A stretch of 64,000 nucleotides of DNA, from the NCBI RefSeq assembly GCF_024498075.1, contig NZ_JANHOF010000009.1:124001-188000 (forward strand). Direction: 5' to 3'. Each line of letters opens with the position of its first letter. Position 1 is the first letter of the stretch. The notes below the pieces were generated by a model. That model saw only the letters and a list, made by a program, of their open reading frames with translations. It was not told where the DNA came from and searched no databases. Below are positions 59,860 through 64,000 of this stretch, one piece after another. A program made the translations under genes and the position numbers. The DNA comes from Paenibacillus mendelii (lineage in GTDB: Bacteria; Bacillota; Bacilli; Paenibacillales; Paenibacillaceae).

Positions 59860-60642
59860 ATGGCCTTTATAACCGAATCCCATCTGCGGGCTTTGCTGTC
59901 TCAGGGACTGCCAAATCCGTTTCGGCTTAGCGATGGCGATCGCTTGACGCCGGCTGCGCGGGATTTTCTGCACGACCGGGGAATTCCCATTGCGGGAGCC
60001 CCGGTCGTGTCTTCAACCGGTGGCGGGGACAAGCTTAAGCCCAAAGCAGAAATTCCGGTGGGCGTGTCCAATCGGCATATTCATCTGTCCGAGGAGCACG
60101 TCCGTTTGTTGTTTGGTCAAGGTTACGTGCTTACGCCGCTTAAGGAATTGTCGCAGCGGGGCCAATATGCCGCTAAGGAAACGGTATCTCTGGTCGGGCC
60201 CAAAGGGTTGATTAAGGACGTCAGGATCCTCGGGCCCTCGCGCGGAGAAACCCAAGTGGAGATCTCGCGCACGGATGGCTTTCAGCTCGGCGTTCATCCG
60301 CCGCTGCGTCTATCGGGGGATCACACAGATACGCCGGGGATTGCGCTTTACGGCCCGAAGGGCCTGATCGTGATCGAGCGGGGCGTCATTGTGGCCAAGG
60401 CGCATATTCACATGTCACCGGGCGATGCCGCTAGGTTCGGCGTGGCTCACGGTGACCGGGTATCGGTGCAGACGCATGGTGAACGGCCGCTTACATTCGG
60501 TGATATCGCCATTCGCGTTCATGCGGATTTTTCACTGGATTTCCACCTCGATACCGACGAAGCTAATGCAGCATTCCTGAAACAGGGCGATTACGTGTCC
60601 ATCAGTGCCGGCGGCTCGAACGCTGCCCGGGCAAAGGGGTGA
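59860..60642 (+). CDS. pduL: PduL-type phosphotransacylase
   Basis: A 260-aa enzyme that converts acetyl-CoA and phosphate to acetyl phosphate inside the microcompartment. The metal sites are His73, His75 and His80 (SNRHIHLSEEH) and His182, His184 (AKAHIHMSPGD). The N-terminal 45 residues (ITESHLRALLSQG...LTPAARDFLHDRGIPI) are a helical extension that resembles sequences seen in other eut cargo proteins and also the C-terminus of the next gene's product. ATG 59860 lies 6 bp after eutM. This route recycles CoA in the lumen. Confidence 0.9.
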   Translation: MAFITESHLRALLSQGLPNPFRLSDGDRLTPAARDFLHDRGIPIAGAPVVSSTGGGDKLKPKAEIPVGVSNRHIHLSEEHVRLLFGQGYVLTPLKELSQRGQYAAKETVSLVGPKGLIKDVRILGPSRGETQVEISRTDGFQLGVHPPLRLSGDHTDTPGIALYGPKGLIVIERGVIVAKAHIHMSPGDAARFGVAHGDRVSVQTHGERPLTFGDIAIRVHADFSLDFHLDTDEANAAFLKQGDYVSISAGGSNAARAKG

Positions 60643-60646
60643 GAAC

Positions 60647-61444
60647 ATGGATGTACGCGAGCTTGTACAGGAAATTGCCAGAGAATTGTTAGTGGCAACC
60701 GTTCAATCTGCGCCACGGCCGAAGGTGCTTTTTCTATTCTGCGACAGCCGTGCGCATGACGCGTATTTAGATACATTCATTTTGCTGAGAAACAAAGGAA
60801 TCGATTGCGATCTCGCCTTTCTGGACGGAGAAACGTCAGCGTGGATCGGCATGCATAAATGTGAGAGCACTGGCGTCAATAAGTCCATCGCTATGGATGA
60901 ATATGCGCCGGCTCCGCTGGAGCTGCCGCACAGTTACGAGGGGATCGTGATCCCCGAGATCGATCTGGATAATGCGGCTCGAATCGCTACCGGTATGAAG
61001 GGATCCGTGAAGTCGGAGATCGTATTCGCCGCGCTTCTGCTGGATAAGCCGGTATGGATCGGGAAGGATTCCGGAGGAATTAAGCGGGCGGACCGGCAGA
61101 CGTTGAAGACGCTGGAGCTGACTCCCGGTTATGCGAAGCTGTTCCGTGCACATATGGATACCTTGGAAGGTCTGGGCATCCGATTGATTGATCGGGCTGA
61201 GCTAGGTGCTGAAGTCGTCCGAATGTTCGGCTCCAACGATGGAGACGCCGCTGCAGAAAGTACACCGGCGATGCCAGCGAAGCCTTCGGCGCAGCGATCG
61301 TTAATTACGGCGGACTGGGTAGCCGCTCATGCTGCTTCATTGGGAGGATCGCTTGAGCTGGATCCGAAGACCATCGTGTCTCCACTCGCGAGAGATATCT
61401 TGAAGCAGCAGGGGATTATCCTTCAATACACGGGCAAAGGGTGA
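60647..61444 (+). CDS. uncharacterised eut-associated protein (flavoprotein-like fold)
   Basis: A 265-aa protein. The body (about 1-190) has a Rossmann-like pattern: VLFLFCDSRAHDAYLDTFILLRNKGIDCDLAFLDGE, IVIPEIDLDNAARIATGMKGSVKSEIVFAALLLDKPVWIGKD. The last 40 residues (ITADWVAAHAASLGGSLELDPKTIVSPLARDILKQQGIIL) match the N-terminal PduL extension in pattern. Similar proteins occur in Firmicute eut loci without known function. ATG 60647 follows AAAGGGG. Flavoprotein-like decarboxylase fold is a guess; a cobalamin- or shell-related role is possible. Confidence 0.7.
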   Translation: MDVRELVQEIARELLVATVQSAPRPKVLFLFCDSRAHDAYLDTFILLRNKGIDCDLAFLDGETSAWIGMHKCESTGVNKSIAMDEYAPAPLELPHSYEGIVIPEIDLDNAARIATGMKGSVKSEIVFAALLLDKPVWIGKDSGGIKRADRQTLKTLELTPGYAKLFRAHMDTLEGLGIRLIDRAELGAEVVRMFGSNDGDAAAESTPAMPAKPSAQRSLITADWVAAHAASLGGSLELDPKTIVSPLARDILKQQGIILQYTGKG

Positions 61445-61449
61445 TGGGC

Positions 61450-61731
61450 ATGCTGCTAGGCAAAGTCATCGGAAGCGTATGGGCGACCCAGAAGGAAGCA
61501 GGAATGGAAAACCTGAAGCTGATGATCGTTCAGCCGCTCGACGCCGGTGATCAGGAGGTTGGCCAGCCGGTTGTCGCTGCCGACCGGATCGGTGCCGGCA
61601 TCGGGGAGAAGGTTATCGTCTCACGGGGGAATCCGGCGCGTATGCTGTTCCCGCAGAAGGTTGTTCCGATCGACGCCATTATTGTCGGAATCGTTGATTC
61701 GATGGAAATCGCAAATCAGGGAGGGGAATAA
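61450..61731 (+). CDS. eutN: pentameric shell vertex protein EutN/CcmL
   Basis: A 93-aa bacterial microcompartment vertex protein: [63 protein letters not shown] end. ATG 61450 follows AAAGGG; GTG 61441 and ATG 61444 are alternatives that overlap the upstream stop. Confidence 0.9.
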   Translation: MLLGKVIGSVWATQKEAGMENLKLMIVQPLDAGDQEVGQPVVAADRIGAGIGEKVIVSRGNPARMLFPQKVVPIDAIIVGIVDSMEIANQGGE

Positions 61732-61733
61732 GG

Positions 61734-62069
61734 ATGGAGAAGCAGCGAGTGATCCAGGAATACGTTCCCGGAAAGCAGGTCACTTTGTCGCATGTCATCG
61801 CGAATCCCGATCCCGTGCTGTATGACAAGTTAGGCATCGATAAGGCGGGGGCCATCGGAATTCTAACGCTGACCCCTACCGAAACGGCGATCATCGCGGC
61901 GGATATTGCGACCAAAGCAGCCGATGTCGAGATCGGATACTTGGATCGGTTCACCGGATCGTTAGTATTAAGCGGAGAAGTGTCGGCTGTCGAGATGGCC
62001 GTTGTATCGGTCAACGATTTTCTAAGCAGCAAGCTGTTCTTCACACCGGCTCCGATTACCCGCTCATGA
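61734..62069 (+). CDS. eutS: circularly permuted BMC shell protein EutS
   Basis: A 111-aa EutS/PduU protein: [28 protein letters not shown] then [42 protein letters not shown]. The N-terminal beta-barrel segment and the permuted BMC core are both present. It lies 2 bp after eutN and its stop overlaps eutP by 4 nt. Confidence 0.92.
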   Translation: MEKQRVIQEYVPGKQVTLSHVIANPDPVLYDKLGIDKAGAIGILTLTPTETAIIAADIATKAADVEIGYLDRFTGSLVLSGEVSAVEMAVVSVNDFLSSKLFFTPAPITRS

Positions 62070-62524
62070 AGAAGAAGCGCGCGATGGTAATCGGCTCCGT
62101 AGGGGCAGGCAAGTCCTCGTTAATCCGGGCGCTTCTGAAGGATGATCGGGAAGTGGCCAAGACGCAGAGCTTGCTGTTTCGAGATTGGTTGATCGATACG
62201 CCGGGGGAATACTGCGAGAATCCCTTGCAATACCGTTATTTGATCGCGACCTCATTCGATACGAAATTATTGGTCTTGGTGCAGGATGCGACCAGAGAGC
62301 GGGGATATTTCCCTCCCGGCTTTGCCGGCGGTTTCCCCGTACCGGCCATTGGCGTCATCACGAAAATTGATCTTGCCGCAGCCAATCCGGAGAAAGCCGA
62401 GCGGCTGCTGCGGCAGGCGATGCCAAAGGGAGATTGCTTCGCCGTCTCCTCCTTGAATGGAACAGGAATCGACGAGCTGCGGGACCGGATTGACAGCCTG
62501 CTGCAAATCGGCGGAACCAGGTGA
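62066..62524 (+). CDS. eutP: EutP/PduV-like GTPase
   Basis: A 152-aa small P-loop protein: [18 protein letters not shown] (P-loop), [24 protein letters not shown] (G3), [11 protein letters not shown] (G4, TKID), and [11 protein letters not shown] (G5). EutP homologues are associated with the microcompartment; one was reported to act as an acetate kinase. ATG 62066 overlaps the eutS stop. Confidence 0.9.
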   Translation: MKKKRAMVIGSVGAGKSSLIRALLKDDREVAKTQSLLFRDWLIDTPGEYCENPLQYRYLIATSFDTKLLVLVQDATRERGYFPPGFAGGFPVPAIGVITKIDLAAANPEKAERLLRQAMPKGDCFAVSSLNGTGIDELRDRIDSLLQIGGTR

Positions 62525-62529
62525 TTCAT

Positions 62530-63942
62530 ATGGACGAGGAATGGATCACCAGCGTGGGAATCGATCTGGGCACCAGTACGACCAAGTGCATCGTCAGCCG
62601 GCTTCGGCTGGCGCGTAAATCAGGGGCATTCGCGCTGCCTCGATTCGAGATCGCCGAGCGGCTTCTGACGTACGAGAGCGCGGTCTTCTCAACACCGCTG
62701 CTGAATCGCAATGAGATCGATGTCGCTCGCGTCATGCAGTGGCTGGAACAGGAATACGTGAAGGCAGGCATTCGGTTCACGGATATTAAGAGCGGTGCGG
62801 TTATCATAACGGGAGAGACGGCCAACAAGCATAATGCTAAGCAGCTGGTGCATTACTTGGCCGACCGGGCAGGGGACTTCGTCGTGGCGACGGCGGGTGC
62901 AGACCTGGAGTCGCTGTTATCGGGCAAAGGCTCGGGGGCGGAGCGGAGATCGGAGCAGTCCCGCGAGGTGATCTGCAATGTCGATATCGGCGGAGGGACA
63001 GCCAACGCCTCCTTCTTCCGCAAAGGCCGCATGATCGAGACCGTAACGCTGCATGTCGGAGGCCGGCTTATTCAATTATCGCCCGAAGGGCAGATCGTCT
63101 ATGTCTCGGAGGCCATTCGGCCTTGGCTTCGGGAGAAAGGATTCCATCTTATGGAGGGTGAATCCGCTGCGTATGACTATATTCGCCTTATTGCCCGGCA
63201 GATGAGCCGAACCCTGCTGGACTTTCTGCAGGGCCTATCCATGCAAGGCAAGCTTCTTGCCGTAGGCCGGGTACCGGAAGCCATGCCTCCAATCAGCGAA
63301 ATGATGATATCGGGCGGCATCGGTGGCATGCTTGGCTCTGAACCGCCCCAGGATATGAAGGAAATAGCCGTTTACGGTGATTTTGGACCGCTGCTGGCTG
63401 CAGCGTTAGCGGAGGAATGCGCGCGGTCCTCCTTCCGGCTTGTTCGTTCCGAACACGCCGTCCATGCGACCGTCATCGGTGCAGGTATGCAGAGTACGGA
63501 AATTAGCGGTTCGACCCTGCACTTGACCCCTGGCATGCTGCCGATGAAGAACATTCCGGTCGTCAAACTGGAGGATGGGGACGCAGAGGCGGCGATACGG
63601 CTAGGCCTGCAAATATACGACCCGGTCAACTGTCCTCCCTTTGCCTTGTTTATCCCGGCGATGAAGCCTGTCAGATATGACATGATACGGCGCTTGTCGG
63701 AATCTATCGTGCAGGGGTACCGGCGCCTTGTGCCCGGCTGTGACAAGCTGATCGTCGTATGCGAGAACGACATGGCCAAAGCGCTCGGGCAATCGCTTAT
63801 GCTTCGCTCAGCGGGTGAGCTCCACATTGTGTGCATCGACCAGGTCAAGGTGGATCACGGCGATTACTTGGATCTGGGCGAGCCGATTCGAGGAACGATG
63901 ATTCCCGTTATTGTCAAAACCCTGGTGTTTTCCGGCAGTTAG
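62530..63942 (+). CDS. eutA: ethanolamine ammonia-lyase reactivating factor EutA
   Basis: A 470-aa ASKHA-fold ATPase that releases damaged cobalamin from ethanolamine ammonia-lyase. The phosphate-1 motif is VGIDLGTSTTKCIVS; GAVIITGETANKHNA and VICNVDIGGGTANASFF follow, and the C-lobe runs through GDYLDLGEPIRGTMIPVIVKTLVF. ATG 62530 follows AGGTGA; GTG 62521 overlaps the eutP stop. Its place directly before eutB matches other Firmicute loci. Confidence 0.92.
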   Translation: MDEEWITSVGIDLGTSTTKCIVSRLRLARKSGAFALPRFEIAERLLTYESAVFSTPLLNRNEIDVARVMQWLEQEYVKAGIRFTDIKSGAVIITGETANKHNAKQLVHYLADRAGDFVVATAGADLESLLSGKGSGAERRSEQSREVICNVDIGGGTANASFFRKGRMIETVTLHVGGRLIQLSPEGQIVYVSEAIRPWLREKGFHLMEGESAAYDYIRLIARQMSRTLLDFLQGLSMQGKLLAVGRVPEAMPPISEMMISGGIGGMLGSEPPQDMKEIAVYGDFGPLLAAALAEECARSSFRLVRSEHAVHATVIGAGMQSTEISGSTLHLTPGMLPMKNIPVVKLEDGDAEAAIRLGLQIYDPVNCPPFALFIPAMKPVRYDMIRRLSESIVQGYRRLVPGCDKLIVVCENDMAKALGQSLMLRSAGELHIVCIDQVKVDHGDYLDLGEPIRGTMIPVIVKTLVFSGS

Positions 63943-63955
63943 GAGATGAGGGCTC

Positions 63956-64000
63956 ATGAATTTAAAGACGACCTTGTTGGGTCATACCTACCAATTCAGA
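63956..64000 (+). CDS. eutB: ethanolamine ammonia-lyase large subunit EutB (start only)
   Basis: Only 15 codons lie in the window: MNLKTTLLGHTYQFR. This fits the EutB N-terminus of Firmicutes (LK-x-x-L-x-GHTYQF), and the position after eutA supports it. ATG 63956 follows AGGAGATGAGG. The rest, and presumably eutC, lies beyond the right edge. Confidence 0.85.
   Translation, partial: MNLKTTLLGHTYQFR

Noticed and set aside
1..64000. CRISPR arrays, tRNA or rRNA genes, prophage modules
   Set aside because: No spaced direct repeats, tRNA-like cloverleafs, rRNA signatures or phage structural genes were noticed.

Overview
The window looks like a chromosomal segment of a Paenibacillus-type, spore-forming Firmicute. 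Evidence: strong AGGAGG-type ribosome binding sites with frequent TTG and GTG starts, DUF4183 and collagen-like spore-surface proteins, Fur boxes of Bacillus type, stalk-domain secreted proteins, PadR/DUF2812 and MerR regulatory cassettes, and a Firmicute-style ethanolamine microcompartment operon. No rRNA, tRNA, CRISPR array, prophage or intact insertion sequence was seen.

Left part (1-7,000): the phosphonate genes phnX-phnW on the minus strand (phnW runs off the left edge) behind a promoter that overlaps a palindrome; a convergent pair of DUF4183 proteins, one fused to a collagen-like stalk; and a MacAB-like ABC exporter operon. A 114-bp tandem repeat follows. From 7,946 to 14,184 lies a six-gene sulfur-scavenging operon: aldo/keto reductase, NtaA/SnaA-type flavin monooxygenase, SsuCAB-like transporter and a rhodanese. 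It has a strong promoter, a palindromic operator and a terminator-containing leader. A VOC protein/MerR cassette follows. It sits between two diverged copies of the rhodanese gene's 3' end, which suggests an insertion or duplication scar.

Middle (16,000-46,000): a large secreted collagen-like stalk protein; two iron/siderophore loci marked by five Fur boxes (a frameshifted AraC regulator read in frame into a lipoprotein gene; then a lipoprotein, an AraC/substrate-binding fusion sensor, a ferredoxin-NADP reductase-like flavoprotein, an ABC exporter and two FecCD permeases with no ATPase gene); a two-component system; a PadR/DUF2812 pair with a frameshift; a MerR/AHSA1 cassette with a MerR-type 19-bp-spacer promoter; a prolyl 4-hydroxylase that could act on the collagen-like proteins; and assorted small regulators and enzymes. 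It closes with two nucleotidyltransferases and an ECF sigma factor fused to a DUF1835 domain that carries its own internal Shine-Dalgarno and start. Several + strand genes end in related terminator repeats.

Right part (46,000-64,000): a second, non-canonical DNA polymerase III beta clamp paired with a ribbon-helix-helix protein; a kinase-fold protein with degenerate catalytic residues; a methionine-type importer (metQ, metN, metI) with an N-methyl-amino-acid oxidase inserted; glutamate racemase; a CuA-motif cupredoxin lipoprotein; and an ethanolamine-utilisation microcompartment operon (DeoR regulator, eutL, BMC, acetaldehyde dehydrogenase, eutM, pduL, unknown protein, eutN, eutS, eutP, eutA, start of eutB) that runs off the right edge. 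The phosphonate and ethanolamine pathways both yield acetaldehyde, which the operon's dehydrogenase and PduL would convert to acetyl-CoA and acetyl phosphate.
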